Assembly (NCBI RefSeq): GCF_003711105.1 | Contig: NZ_CP023865.1 | Span: 5,982,501-6,046,500 of the forward strand | Source: Actinoplanes teichomyceticus ATCC 31121 | Lineage (GTDB): Bacteria > Actinomycetota > Actinomycetes > Mycobacteriales > Micromonosporaceae | Length of the DNA: 64,000 bases | Direction: 5' to 3' | Shown here: positions 44,142 through 56,056 of the stretch, in pieces | Position numbering within the stretch: the first letter of the stretch is position 1 | How the letters are laid out: each line of letters starts with the position of its first letter | Notes under the pieces: generated by a model | What the model was told of the DNA's origin: nothing | Databases searched by the model: none | Seen by the model: the letters and a program-made list of their open reading frames with translations, nothing else | Made by a program: the position numbers and the translations under genes

Positions 44142-45031
44142 CGGAGCAGGTCCTTTTCGAGAATCGGCACGTAGGTCTTACCGTCGCGGCGGACGTGGCC
44201 GGGTGGCAGGACGTAGAACTCGCAGCGTCCCGCCTCGATGTCCTTCTGCATCGCCTGCTGGCGGTCGTAGTCGAACGGGTCGAGCAGGAACGACGGCTCG
44301 GGCAGCGCGGCGCCGGCCGGCAGCGTCAGATCCGACTGGTAGACGAACGAGCCCGGCGCGGTGTGGAACGGGACGGTGGCGACCAGCACCTTGAGCGCGC
44401 CGAACTCGGTGTGCACCTTGAGCGCGCTGTTGTCGTACTGGGTGACGCCGTCCAGTTTCTGCGCGCGGTACGCGGACAGCGCCAGCGCCTTGGCCGCCTT
44501 GCCCAGCCCGACGGCCGGCATCAGCGACCACAGCGACCAGCCGACCCAGCGGCCCGGCTCGGCCGAGGGGGCCGCGCAGTAGCCGCCGACCGGCACCGGC
44601 CCGCGGTACCCGCTGGCCCGCATGTCCTCCTGCACCTTGCGCAGCAGGTGCTTGACGTCGGTGTCGAAGCGGAACGTGGACCGCTCCACCATCGCCGCGA
44701 ACTCGGCCTGCGGCAGGCCGGCGATCAGCGCCGCGGCCGGCATCAGGATCAGGTCCACCATCACCCACTGCGGCATCGGGATGCCCCGGTCGCCGAACGC
44801 GATGCCGTTGATGACGTTGAACAGGTTCAGGAAGTCCCGCACCGACCAGTCCTTCTCGGTCGTGTCGGTGAAGTCCAGCCAGCTCAACTTGTGCCCGTAC
44901 GGCGCCTCGTTGAGGTGTGGGCGGATCGTCTCGTTGGAGGCGAGGAAGAACTCCACGCCGAGCCCGGCCAGCTTGCCGGTGTGGTCGGCGAAGTCCGGGA
45001 AACGCGTCTCCACGGCCGGTGGGAACGTCAC
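44138..45031 (-). CDS. Unknown protein in the arginine operon
   Basis: A 297-aa, probably soluble protein with normal codon bias. Noticeable blocks are FADHTGKLAGLGVEFFLASNETIRPHLNE, MPQWVMVDLILMPAAALIAGLPQAEFA and SFLLDPFDYDRQQAMQKDIEAG; I recognise none as a known domain. The GTG at 45031 is chosen because the stop of a 22-codon micro-ORF overlaps it by 4 nt, copying every other junction in this operon. It overlaps argG by 4 nt at its end. The position implies a role linked to arginine or citrulline metabolism, but nothing in the sequence says what. Confidence 0.75.
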   Translation of the reverse strand: MTFPPAVETRFPDFADHTGKLAGLGVEFFLASNETIRPHLNEAPYGHKLSWLDFTDTTEKDWSVRDFLNLFNVINGIAFGDRGIPMPQWVMVDLILMPAAALIAGLPQAEFAAMVERSTFRFDTDVKHLLRKVQEDMRASGYRGPVPVGGYCAAPSAEPGRWVGWSLWSLMPAVGLGKAAKALALSAYRAQKLDGVTQYDNSALKVHTEFGALKVLVATVPFHTAPGSFVYQSDLTLPAGAALPEPSFLLDPFDYDRQQAMQKDIEAGRCEFYVLPPGHVRRDGKTYVPILEKDLLR

Positions 45032-45092
45032 TGTGCTGGCCTTTCCACGCTCGCCCGGCGCTCGCTCGGAAGGCGGCGCCCGGTGCAGTCGG

Positions 45093-45096
<4 letters not shown>
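45028..45096 (-). CDS. 22-codon coupling micro-ORF between argR and the unknown gene
   Basis: ATG at 45096 overlaps the argR TGA by 4 nt (ATGA), and its own TGA overlaps the GTG of the next gene by 4 nt (GTGA). The peptide begins [14 protein letters not shown] and is basic; 18 of 22 codons end in G or C. It exactly fills a gap that would otherwise break the coupled chain argC-argJ-argB-argD-argF-argR-X-argG. It may act mainly to hand ribosomes on to the downstream gene. Confidence 0.55.
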
Positions 45097-47675
<2,579 letters not shown>

Positions 47676-47679
<4 letters not shown>

Positions 47680-48542
47680 GAGGGGACCACCATGGTTCCG
47701 AATCCTTCTTCCGTGAAGACTTCGAGCAACGTCGAGTGGGCGACCCGGCCGTCGACCACGTGCGCGGCCGGCACGCCGCCACGCACCGCGCGCAGGCAGG
47801 CCTCCATCTTGGGCACCATCCCGGACTCCAGGCCGGGCAGCAGCTTCGCCAGCGCGTCCGCGTCGATCTCGGTGGTCAGCGAGGTGCGGTCCGGCCAGTT
47901 GGTGTAGAGGCCGGGCACGTCGGTGAGGACCACCAGCTTGCGGGCGCCGAGCGCGACCGCGAGCGCGGACGCCGCGGTGTCGGCGTTCACGTTGTGCAGC
48001 ACACCGGCGGCGTCCGGCGCGACCGTGGCGATCACCGGGATCCGGCCGGCCGCGATCAGGTCGTCGACCGCCGAGGTGTCCACCTGCTCGACGTCGCCGA
48101 CCTGACCGATGTCCACCTCCGCGCCGTCGACCAGCGCGCCGCGGCGGACCGCGGTGAACAGCCGGGCGTCCTCGCCGGACAGGCCCACCGCGTACGGCCC
48201 GTGCTGGTTGATCAGGCCGACCAGCTCGCGGCCCACCTGACCGGTGAGCACCATCCGGACCACCTCCATGGTCTCCGGCGTGGTGACCCGCAGGCCGCCG
48301 CGGAACTCCGACTCGATGCCGAGACGGGTCAGCATCCGGTTGATCTGCGGGCCGCCGCCGTGCACCACGACCGGTTTGAGGCCGACGAGGCGCAGGAAGA
48401 CCATGTCGGCCGCGAACGCCCGCTGCAACTCCGGGTCGATCATGGCGTTGCCGCCGTACTTGATCACGATGGTGCTGCCGTGGAAACGCTCCAGCCACGG
48501 CAGCGCCTCGACCAGGATCTCCGCCTTCTGCTGCGGGTTCAC
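47676..48542 (-). CDS. argB: Acetylglutamate kinase
   Basis: A 288-aa amino-acid kinase. The ATP-loop [10 protein letters not shown] begins near residue 25, [10 protein letters not shown] is the second glycine-rich motif, and [30 protein letters not shown] binds substrate and nucleotide. In many actinobacteria this step is inhibited by arginine; the N-terminal helix associated with that is present. GTG start, overlapping the argJ stop by 4 nt. Confidence 0.94.
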
Positions 48543-49711
48543 GAGGAGTACGCCGAGTTCTCGTGGACGTAGGCGTGCGACAGGTCGGTGGTCCAGATCG
48601 TCGCGTCCATCTCGCCCTCGTGCAGGTTGATCGTGACCCGGACGTCGCGGCCGGAGAGGTCGACCTTCGACCGGTCCTCGGCGGCGGCGCCGTTGCGGCA
48701 GACCCAGACACCGTTGATCGCCACGTCGACCCGGTCCGGCTCGAAGGCGGCGCTGGTGGTGCCGACCGCGGCCAGGATCCGGCCCCAGTTCGGGTCGTTG
48801 CCGAAGAACGCGGTCTTGACCAGGTTGTTGCCCGCCACCGTCCGGCCCACCTGCACCGCGTCGGCCTCGCTGGCCGCGCCGGCCACCTCGATCGCGATGT
48901 GCTTGGTGGCCCCCTCGGCGTCCCCGATCAGCTGCTGGGCCAGGTCGTGGCAGACCTCGGTGACCGCGGCGGTCAGCTCGGCGAGCGACGGCTGCCGGTT
49001 CGAGGCGCCGCTGGCCAGCAGCAGCACGGTGTCGTTGGTCGACATGCAGCCGTCGGCGTCGATCCGGTCGAAGGTGACCCGGGTGGCCGCGCGCAGCGCC
49101 GCGTCCAGCGTCTCGTTGTCCGCCGACGCGTCGGTGGTGAGCACCACGAGCATGGTGGCCAGCGCCGGGGCGAGCATCCCGGCGCCCTTGGCGATGCCGC
49201 CGACCGACCAGCCGTCGCGCTGGGCGACCGCGTTCTTCGCCACCGTGTCGGTGGTCATGATCGCCTCGGCGGCCCTCGGCCCGCCGTCCGCGGACAGCGC
49301 CTTGACCGCGGCGTTCACCCCGGGCAGCAGCCGGTCCATCGGCAGCAGCTCGCCGATCAGGCCGGTCGAGCAGACCGCCACGTCACCGGGACCGATCATC
49401 ATCGGCTTCGGCGCGCCGCGCAGCACCGAGGCGGTGTGCTCGGCGGTGCTGTGCGTGTCACGGAAGCCCTGCGAGCCGGTGCAGGCGTTGGCGCCGCCGG
49501 AGTTGAGCACCACCGCGCGGATCACCCCGCCCTTGAGCACCTGCTGGCTCCAGAGCACCGGCGCGGCCTTCACCCGGTTGGCGGTGAAGACCCCGGCCGC
49601 GGTGTAGTCCGGGCCGTCGTTGACGACCAGGGCGACGTCCGGGTTTCCGCTGGCCTTGAGCCCGGCGGCGACGCCGGAGGCGCGGAAGCCCTTGGGATGG
49701 GTGACGGTCAT
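48539..49711 (-). CDS. argJ: Glutamate N-acetyltransferase/ornithine acetyltransferase
   Basis: A 390-aa ArgJ that recycles the acetyl group from acetylornithine to glutamate. The self-cleavage site is in [21 protein letters not shown], between Ala and the nucleophilic Thr. [14 protein letters not shown] near the C-terminus is also conserved. The presence of ArgJ explains the absence of argE. It overlaps argC and argB by 4 nt each. Confidence 0.95.
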   Translation of the reverse strand: MTVTHPKGFRASGVAAGLKASGNPDVALVVNDGPDYTAAGVFTANRVKAAPVLWSQQVLKGGVIRAVVLNSGGANACTGSQGFRDTHSTAEHTASVLRGAPKPMMIGPGDVAVCSTGLIGELLPMDRLLPGVNAAVKALSADGGPRAAEAIMTTDTVAKNAVAQRDGWSVGGIAKGAGMLAPALATMLVVLTTDASADNETLDAALRAATRVTFDRIDADGCMSTNDTVLLLASGASNRQPSLAELTAAVTEVCHDLAQQLIGDAEGATKHIAIEVAGAASEADAVQVGRTVAGNNLVKTAFFGNDPNWGRILAAVGTTSAAFEPDRVDVAINGVWVCRNGAAAEDRSKVDLSGRDVRVTINLHEGEMDATIWTTDLSHAYVHENSAYSS

Positions 49712-50709
49712 GGCGCGACTCCGTAGACGGACAGGCCCGCGGTCTCCGGCAGGCCGAACATGATGTTGGCGTTCTGCACCGCCTGGCCGGCCGCGCCCTT
49801 GCCGAGGTTGTCGAGCGCGCTCACGACGATGATGCGCCCGGAGTCGACATCCACCGTGGCCTGCAGATGGCACGAGTTGGAACCCGCGGTGGCCGCGGTG
49901 TGCGGCCAGGCGCCCTCGGGCAGCACGTGCACGAACGGCTCGTCGGCGTAGGCGGCCTGCAGCGCCTCGCGCGGGTCGCCGCCGTTGGAGCGTTTCGCGG
50001 TGACCGTGGCCAGGATGCCGCGCGGCATCGGCGCCAGGATCGGGGTCATCGACAGCGAGGCGGCGCCGGTGGCCTGCTTGATCTCGGCGACGTGCTGGTG
50101 CGCGCCCACCTTGTACGGCGTGAGATCGCCCATGATCTCGCTGGCCAGCAGGTGCGCCTTGGCGTTGCGGCCGGCGCCGGAGGTGCCCGAGCTGGCCACC
50201 ACCACCACGTCGGCCGGGTCGGCGACGCCGGAGGCAATCAGCGGGGCCAGCGCCAGGATGATCGTGGCCGCATAACAACCCGTGTTCGCCACCCGGTCGG
50301 AGGCCGCGATCGCGGCCCGGGCGCCGGGCAGCTCGGGCAGCCCGTAGGTCCAGGTGCCGGCGTGGCCGCCGCCGTAGTAACGGGTCCACTGCTCGGCGCT
50401 CCGCAGCCGGAAGTCGGCGCCCAGGTCGACCACCCGGACCCCGGCCGGCAGCTGCGCGGCGACGGCCGCCGACTGCCCGTGCGGCAGGGCGAGAAAGACC
50501 AGGTCGGCGTCGCCGAGCGTGGCGGCGTCGGTGGCGCCGAGCGTCAGGTCCAGCCCGGTGAGCTGCGGGTGCACCGACGTCACGTGCTGACCGGCCTGAC
50601 TGTGCGCGGTCGCCGCGATCAGGTCGAACTCGGGGTGCCCGGCCAGCAGGCGCAGCAACTCCCCGCCGGCATACCCGCTTGCCCCGGCCACCGCGACCCG
50701 GATTCCCAT
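49708..50709 (-). CDS. argC: N-acetyl-gamma-glutamyl-phosphate reductase
   Basis: A 333-aa NADP enzyme. The nucleotide fold VAVAGASGYAGGELLRLL begins near residue 4, and the catalytic cysteine is in RVANTGCYAATIILALAPL. First gene of the arg operon. The ATG at 50709 is chosen over an in-frame GTG at 50715 because that GTG lies inside the ribosome-binding site (GGAGG followed by TGGGT). A candidate ARG box lies immediately upstream of the ribosome-binding site. Confidence 0.94.
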   Translation of the reverse strand: MGIRVAVAGASGYAGGELLRLLAGHPEFDLIAATAHSQAGQHVTSVHPQLTGLDLTLGATDAATLGDADLVFLALPHGQSAAVAAQLPAGVRVVDLGADFRLRSAEQWTRYYGGGHAGTWTYGLPELPGARAAIAASDRVANTGCYAATIILALAPLIASGVADPADVVVVASSGTSGAGRNAKAHLLASEIMGDLTPYKVGAHQHVAEIKQATGAASLSMTPILAPMPRGILATVTAKRSNGGDPREALQAAYADEPFVHVLPEGAWPHTAATAGSNSCHLQATVDVDSGRIIVVSALDNLGKGAAGQAVQNANIMFGLPETAGLSVYGVAP

Positions 50710-50719
50710 ACCCACCTCC

Positions 50720-50731
50720 GCATGACTATGC
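50720..50731. promoter_or_regulatory. Candidate ARG box and promoter of argC
   Basis: GCATGACTATGC is a perfect GCAT-N4-ATGC dyad like that at 39518. On the minus strand TACGGT (50737-50742) is a plausible -10 and TTGCCG (50762-50767) a weak -35 at a long 19-nt spacing. The box would then cover the transcription start. Confidence 0.6.
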
Positions 50732-51218
50732 AGGGAACCGTATCAACTCGCATTCCGTGCGGCAACCGTGGCGTGCCCGGAGTCACCTTCACGCGGCACA
50801 GCCCGGCCCATCAGACAAATCCGGATTTGTCAGCGACAAGTCTGCCGCGCGCGATGGGATCGGCAACGGTCCGTCACGCACGCATCGAGGCGGGGAGGCC
50901 CGTCCTGCACGCATCGAGGCGGGAACGGTCACATCGCGCACGCGGGGGCGGAACGGCCCCGTCAGACGGCCCGAGGCGCGGGTATCTCGGGCGGTGACCG
51001 ACGACCGTCCGGCCGGCCGGACGCCACACCCGGGCGCGCTCGACCCGAGGGCGCTCGACCCGGGCGCGCTCGACCCGGGGGCGCTCAGAAAGCCAGGCCG
51101 ACCGGCGGGGCGGCACACCCGGGGACACTCAACCGAGGCAGGCCGACCGGCGGGGCGCCGCACCCGGAACGCTCCAAAACCAGGCCGGCCGGCGAGGCGC
51201 TTCGGCGTGGGTGGAGGG
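50732..51218. other. Gap between argC and egtD with short repeats
   Basis: No gene is supported. After the argC promoter come three copies of an ACGCATCGAGGCGGG-like block (about 50878-50960), then four 15-bp units of the type GGGCGCGCTCGACCC (about 51036-51090), then two imperfect 40-bp copies starting AGGCCGACCGGCGGGGCG (about 51095 and 51139). The gap ends at the egtD terminator. Confidence 0.6.
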
Positions 51219-51250
51219 CCGGGACGGCCGGCCGGAACCGGCCGTCCCGG
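51219..51250. terminator. GC hairpin after egtD
   Basis: A perfect 13-bp stem CCGGGACGGCCGG/CCGGCCGTCCCGG with a 6-nt loop, 12 nt past the egtD stop. Ends the egtABCD operon. Confidence 0.75.
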
Positions 51251-51262
51251 GGCGGGGCTCGG

Positions 51263-52261
51263 CTACGGGCGGGCGGCGCTGGTCGTACCGGGAATCGGCG
51301 CCGCCTGGGCCAGAGCGACGCCGAACCAGGACCGCGGATCGGTCCACCAGTGGCGGAGGGCGAAGCCCGACGCGGCCAGCTCGCCCGCCAGCCCGGCGCG
51401 GCGGAACTTGGCCGAGACCTCGGTCCGCATCTGTTCGCCGGCGGCGAACGAGACGGTGAGGTCGAGCTCGCCGACGTGGACCCGCTGCGCCCGTACCGAG
51501 CGCAGCCGCATCTCGATCCACTCGCGGTCGGCGTCCCACACCGCGACGTGCTCGAAGGCCAGCGGATCGAAATCGGCCCGCAGCTCCCGGTTGATCACGT
51601 GCAGCACGTTGCGGTTGAACTCGGCGGTCACCCCGGCCGCGTCGTCGTAGGCCGGGACCAGCACGGCGGGGTCCTTGACCAGGTCGACGCCGAGCAGCAG
51701 CCATTCCCCCGGATGCAGGGTGGCCCGCAGGTCGCCGAGGAACGCGGCCCGCTCGGCGGGCACCAGGTTGCCGAGCGTCCCGCCGAGGAAGGCCACCAAC
51801 CGGCTGTCGCCGTCGGGCAGCTGGCGCAGGTGGCGGGTCAGGTCGCCGACCACGCCGGTGATGCTCAGCCCGGGGTAGGCGACGCTGAGCCCCTCGACCG
51901 CCTCGGCGAGGGCGGATTCGGACACGTCGAGCGGCACGAACGCCCCGAGAGTGCCCCGCGACAGCAGCGCGTCGAGCAGCAGCCGGGTCTTCTCCGACGA
52001 ACCGGAGCCGAGCTCCACCAGGGTCTTCGCCTCGGTGATCCGGGCGACGGCGGCGGCGTTGGCGGTCAGGATCGAGCGTTCGGTACGGGTCGGGTAGTAC
52101 TCCGGCAGCCGGGTGATGTCCTCGAACAGCCGGCTGCCCCGGGCGTCGTAGAACCACTTCGGCGGCAGCCGTTTCGGGTCGGCGGCGAGGCCGTCGCGCA
52201 CGTCGGCCCGCAGCGACCGGGCCAGGTCACGCTCGTCGAGATGCCGCTCCAGCGAAGTCAT
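51263..52261 (-). CDS. egtD: Histidine N-alpha-methyltransferase EgtD
   Basis: A 332-aa SAM methyltransferase making hercynine (trimethylhistidine), the first ergothioneine intermediate. N-terminal block LPPKWFYDARGSRLFEDITRLPEYYPTRTE is typical, the SAM loop is LVELGSGSSEKTRLLLDAL near residue 85, and FLGGTLGNL and EFNRNVLHVINREL line the histidine pocket. It overlaps egtC by 4 nt and is last in the operon. Confidence 0.95.
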   Translation of the reverse strand: MTSLERHLDERDLARSLRADVRDGLAADPKRLPPKWFYDARGSRLFEDITRLPEYYPTRTERSILTANAAAVARITEAKTLVELGSGSSEKTRLLLDALLSRGTLGAFVPLDVSESALAEAVEGLSVAYPGLSITGVVGDLTRHLRQLPDGDSRLVAFLGGTLGNLVPAERAAFLGDLRATLHPGEWLLLGVDLVKDPAVLVPAYDDAAGVTAEFNRNVLHVINRELRADFDPLAFEHVAVWDADREWIEMRLRSVRAQRVHVGELDLTVSFAAGEQMRTEVSAKFRRAGLAGELAASGFALRHWWTDPRSWFGVALAQAAPIPGTTSAARP

Positions 52262-52995
52262 GTCTCTCCCATGGTCACGTCGGTACGCGTGGCGATCAGC
52301 AGATGGTTGTCCGGGACGGCCCGCCAGGACGGGTCGTCGTCGAGCGGTTCGGAGGCGACCAGCACCGCGCCGTCGCCGGCGCGCACCGACAGCGCGTGAC
52401 CGGCGGTGGTCGCGACGATCTGTTCCCCGTCGGTGAGCAGCAGGTTCAGCCGCGAGCCGGGCGCCGCCTCCCGGGTGGCGCGCACCAGCGAGGCGACCGC
52501 CTCCGCGGCCGGTTTCCCGGCCCGCAGTTGGTGCCGGAGCAGGGCGAACAGCGCCGCCGAGTCGGTCGGCGCGTCGAGCGTCAGCAGGTCCTCGACGGGC
52601 AGCTCGGCGGCGAGCCGGGCGAGCGTGCCGGGGAAGCCGCGGACCACGCCGTTGTGGCTGAACAGCCAGCGACCGTCGGCGAACGGGGCGGCCGCGGTCT
52701 CCACCACCGGCATCCCGACCGTGGCCGAGCGGACCGCGGCCAGGATCGCGGCGGCGCCGGTGCCGGCGGCCAGCGCCGGCAGCGCGGCGTCCGACCAGAT
52801 CGGCATGGCGCTGCGGTACCGGATCGGCGGGCCGGCGCCGGGATACCAGCCCACCCCGAAACCGTCCGCGTTGATGGTGCCGCCACCGCGCATGTCCCGC
52901 GGCGCCCAGGCCTGGTGGGCCAGGGCGTGCGGCGGATCCAGCAACACCGCGCTCAGCGGCACGCTCGGCCCCAGATAGGCCACGTGGCGACACAT
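52258..52995 (-). CDS. egtC: Gamma-glutamyl-hercynylcysteine sulfoxide hydrolase EgtC
   Basis: A 245-aa class II (Ntn-type) amidohydrolase. It starts MCRHVAYLGP, so Cys2 becomes the N-terminal nucleophile after Met removal. GGTINADGFGVGWY and LFSHNGVVRGF are the glutamine-amidotransferase motifs. It removes glutamate from the EgtB product. It overlaps egtB upstream by 1 nt (TGATG) and egtD by 4 nt. Confidence 0.94.
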   Translation of the reverse strand: MCRHVAYLGPSVPLSAVLLDPPHALAHQAWAPRDMRGGGTINADGFGVGWYPGAGPPIRYRSAMPIWSDAALPALAAGTGAAAILAAVRSATVGMPVVETAAAPFADGRWLFSHNGVVRGFPGTLARLAAELPVEDLLTLDAPTDSAALFALLRHQLRAGKPAAEAVASLVRATREAAPGSRLNLLLTDGEQIVATTAGHALSVRAGDGAVLVASEPLDDDPSWRAVPDNHLLIATRTDVTMGET

Positions 52996-54287
52996 CAGGG
53001 CAGGTCCCGGGCACACCGGAAGCCGCTGAAGATCTGCCGCCGGATCGGGTGGTCCCAGTTGCGGAACGTCCCCCGGCAGGCGGCCGGGTCGGTGCCGAAC
53101 GAGCCGCCGCGCAGCACCCGGTAGTCGCCGCCGAAGAACACCTCGGAGTACTCGGCGTACGGGAACACCCGGAACCCCGGGTAGCCGTGCCAACCGGTCG
53201 AGGTCCACTCCCAGACGTCGCCGATCAGCTGGTGCACGCCGAGCGGCGAGGCGCCCGCCGGGTACGCCCCGACCGGCGCCGGGGCCAGGTGCCGCTGCCC
53301 CAGGTTGGCGTGCTCCGGCCCGGGCGCTTCGTCGCCCCACGGGTAGCGCCGGGAACGGCCGGTCGCCGGGTCCCACCGGGCCGCCTTCTCCCACTCGGCC
53401 TCGGTGGGCAGCCGCTTGCCGGCCCACCTGGCGTACGCCTCGGCCTCGAAGTAGCAGACGTGCACCACCGGCTCGTCCATGCGGACCGGCTCGACGTGAC
53501 CGAACCGCCGGTACATCCAGGAGTCGCCGTCGCGGAACCAGTGCATCGGCGCGGCCAGCCCGGCCTCCTGCCGGTGCGCCCAGCCGCGCTCGCTCCAGAA
53601 CCGGGGATCGTCGTAGCCGCCCGCGTCGATGAACGCCGCGTACGCCGCGTTGCTCACCGGCGCCACGTCGATCAGGAACGCCGGGACGTCCACGACGTGC
53701 GCGGGCCGCTCGTTGTCCAGCGCCCACGGGTCGGTGTCGGTGCCCATGGTGAACGGCCCGCCCGGGATCAGCGCCTCGCCGCGGACCCGGCGGTCGCCCG
53801 GCGGGGGCGGCGGCGCGGACAGCACCGGAGCGCCGGAGCGCAGCTGGTGGGTGGCGAGCATGGTCTCGTCGTGCTGCTGCTCGTGCTGCACGATCATCCC
53901 GAACGCGAATCCGCCGGCGACCAGCGGCCGCTCGTCCAGCCGCACCCGGTCCAGCACGTCGAGCGCCTTGTCGCGGACCTGCGCGACGTACCTGCGGGCC
54001 TCGGCCGGGTCGAGCAGCGGCAGGGTCGGGCGGTCGCGGCGGGCGTGCTTGAACGCGTCGTACAGGTGGTCGATGTCCTGCCGGATCGGCTGGCGCCCGC
54101 CGACGTCCCGGACCAGCCACAGCTCCTCCTGGTTGCCGACGTGTGCCAGGTCCCAGACCAGCGGCGACATCAGCGTGGAGTGCTGGCGGGTCAGGTCGTC
54201 GTCGTCGACCGCGTCGGTGAGCAGGGCGGTGCGGGCCCGGGCCCGGTCCAGCTCCGCGGCGATCAGGTCCTTGTCCGGGGTGGTCAT
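52995..54287 (-). CDS. egtB: Hercynine oxygenase EgtB
   Basis: A 430-aa non-haem iron sulfoxide synthase joining hercynine to gamma-glutamylcysteine. The iron ligands are His49 and the HEQQHDE motif (His135, His139), in an N-terminal DinB-like domain. The C-terminal formylglycine-generating-enzyme-like domain has GPFTMGTDTDPWALDNERPAH, RLPTEAEWEKAARW and RVLRGGSFGT. Its start overlaps the egtA stop by 4 nt. Confidence 0.95.
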   Translation of the reverse strand: MTTPDKDLIAAELDRARARTALLTDAVDDDDLTRQHSTLMSPLVWDLAHVGNQEELWLVRDVGGRQPIRQDIDHLYDAFKHARRDRPTLPLLDPAEARRYVAQVRDKALDVLDRVRLDERPLVAGGFAFGMIVQHEQQHDETMLATHQLRSGAPVLSAPPPPPGDRRVRGEALIPGGPFTMGTDTDPWALDNERPAHVVDVPAFLIDVAPVSNAAYAAFIDAGGYDDPRFWSERGWAHRQEAGLAAPMHWFRDGDSWMYRRFGHVEPVRMDEPVVHVCYFEAEAYARWAGKRLPTEAEWEKAARWDPATGRSRRYPWGDEAPGPEHANLGQRHLAPAPVGAYPAGASPLGVHQLIGDVWEWTSTGWHGYPGFRVFPYAEYSEVFFGGDYRVLRGGSFGTDPAACRGTFRNWDHPIRRQIFSGFRCARDLP

Positions 54288-56038
54288 CGAGAGGTTCCTT
54301 CCTGCGCTGGGCGGCGCCGGGCGCCGGGAATGCGGGACGCGGCATCCCGCCCGGCCGCGGGATCACGGCCGGGCGCGGGATCACGGCCGGGCGCGGGATC
54401 ACGGCCGGGCGCGGGATCGCGCTCGGGCGTGGGATCGCGGCCGGACGCGGACTCACGGCCCGGCGTGGGATCGCGGCCCGGCGTGGGATCGCGGCCCGGC
54501 GTGGGATCGCGGCCCGGCGTGGGATCGCGGCCCGGCGCGGGATCACGGCCCGGCGCGGGATCACGGCCCGGCGCGGGATCACGGCCCGGCGCGGGATCAC
54601 GGCCCGGCGCGGGATCACGGCCCGGCGCGGGATCACGGCCCGGCGCGGGATCACGGCCCGGCGCGGGATCACGGCCGGGCGCGGTTCTGCGGCCGGATCC
54701 GCGCTCGCGGCCCGGCGCGAGGTTGCGGCCCGGTGGATCGCTTGCCGACCGCGGAACGCTCGCCGGGTACGCCCGCAGCCGCCGGCCGAGCACGCCGGAG
54801 ACCATGTCGCGTACGCCCGCCGGCAGCCCGGTCCGCTCCAGATGCCGCTCGGCCAGCCCGGCCAGCGCGGCCGCCGCCGCGCGGACGGCCGGATCGCCCA
54901 GCCCGTCGCGGGCCGCCGCCCGCCACGCCCCGGCGGCCGGCCCGGCGATCCGCCGGGCCCGGTCGAGGACGGCGTCGTCCACGGTCAGCGTGGCCAGCAC
55001 CGCGACCGGGACGATCCACTCCGGTCCCGGCTGGGCGTCGAGGTAGCGCACCTCGACGTAGCCGCGCGGCCGCACCGGCGGGAACAGCGTGCTGAGGTGA
55101 TAGTCGAGGTCGCCGACGGTGGGCGGCCGGTCGACCGGCGCGGCCGCCCGGGACGGCTCGTCGTGCCGGGGCCCGATCCGCCGCAGGCCGAGCCGGCCGT
55201 GCCCGGCGCGCCGCTCCGCGATCCGGCCGGCCACGATCCAGTCCGCGAAGGTGACGCCGGGTGGGACCGCCCACCGGTCGCCGTCGCGGCGGACGCACAG
55301 CAGCGGGGCGTCCAGGGCGTACCGGGCCCAGGCGGTGGCGGGCGCGCCGGGGCCGGGGTGGACCGGGGCGGTGCGGTGCGGGTCGATGCCGTACCAGGCG
55401 GCCATCCGGGCCGAGGCCCAGCCGGTGTCCCGGCCGGCGTGCACCCGGGAGTTGGCGAACAGCGCCAGCAGCGGCGGACCGAACTCGTGCAGCGCCGCCC
55501 AGCGGTCGGCGAGCCGGTGCGGCTCCCCGGCGTCGAGGCAGACCTGCAGCCCGGCCGTGCCGGTCATCATGGTGCGCCCGGCCCGGCCGAGCGATTCCTC
55601 CATGGCGGCGTAGCGCGGGGTGTCCAGGATGCGGCGAGGGTCGCGGTGCTCGTCGAGGCCACGGTCGCCGAGGACGAGACCGGCCCGGCCGAGCAGCGCG
55701 GTCAGGGCCGCGTGGTCGGTGGTGACCGCCGCGTGCAGGGCGGTCAGCGACTCCGCCGGAGCCGACGAGATCTCGATCTGGCCACCGGGCTCGGCGGTGA
55801 CCGTGCCGCCGGCGGGCAGGGGTCGCGGTCGCGGGTTGCCGAGGGTGGCCGGCGCGTGCGCTCCCAGCGCGGCACTCAGCTGGGCGGCCGTCACCGGGGC
55901 GGCCGGGTCGCCGGCGTGATGCGTGGTCCATTCCAGCTCGACGCCGGTGCGCCGGGGTGGGCCGGTCTTGAAACAGATCCCGGAGATGTGTTCGATCGCT
56001 TCCGCGGTGCCTCGCAGCACCCGGTCGGCCGAGCTCAT
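54284..56038 (-). CDS. egtA: Glutamate-cysteine ligase EgtA with hexapeptide-repeat tail
   Basis: A 584-aa ATP-dependent ligase supplying gamma-glutamylcysteine. The core (to about residue 440) shows GVELEWTTHH (metal glutamates), GGQIEISSAP, GTAGLQVCLDAG and YVEVRYLDAQP. Relatives end near 430 aa. Here about 145 more residues follow, mostly GRDPAP/GRDPTP hexapeptides, then a stop that still overlaps the egtB start by 4 nt. The ATG at 56038 is chosen because AGGAGG lies just upstream; a GTG at 56056 lies upstream of that site. The tail is Pro/Arg/Asp-rich and probably disordered. Confidence 0.9.
   Translation of the reverse strand: MSSADRVLRGTAEAIEHISGICFKTGPPRRTGVELEWTTHHAGDPAAPVTAAQLSAALGAHAPATLGNPRPRPLPAGGTVTAEPGGQIEISSAPAESLTALHAAVTTDHAALTALLGRAGLVLGDRGLDEHRDPRRILDTPRYAAMEESLGRAGRTMMTGTAGLQVCLDAGEPHRLADRWAALHEFGPPLLALFANSRVHAGRDTGWASARMAAWYGIDPHRTAPVHPGPGAPATAWARYALDAPLLCVRRDGDRWAVPPGVTFADWIVAGRIAERRAGHGRLGLRRIGPRHDEPSRAAAPVDRPPTVGDLDYHLSTLFPPVRPRGYVEVRYLDAQPGPEWIVPVAVLATLTVDDAVLDRARRIAGPAAGAWRAAARDGLGDPAVRAAAAALAGLAERHLERTGLPAGVRDMVSGVLGRRLRAYPASVPRSASDPPGRNLAPGRERGSGRRTAPGRDPAPGRDPAPGRDPAPGRDPAPGRDPAPGRDPAPGRDPAPGRDPAPGRDPTPGRDPTPGRDPTPGRDPTPGRESASGRDPTPERDPAPGRDPAPGRDPAPGRDPAAGRDAASRIPGARRRPAQEGTSR
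54345..54690. repeat. 18-bp tandem repeat in the egtA 3' end, about 18 copies
   Basis: Units of the type GATCACGGCCCGGCGCGG recur every 18 bp with small changes (A/G, C/T at a few places), coding GRDPAP eight times, GRDPTP four times, then GRESAS and mixed units. Being a multiple of three without stops, the array keeps all frames open on both strands, producing long spurious frames. Boundaries are approximate. Confidence 0.92.
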
Positions 56039-56056
56039 GCCCCTCCTCGTGGTCAC

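Noticed and set aside
52258..54672. Very long frames across the egtA repeat (IPRRAV and RPGAGS repeats on both strands)
   Set aside because: They are by-products of a stop-free 18-bp unit; only the GRDPAP frame joins a real upstream domain.
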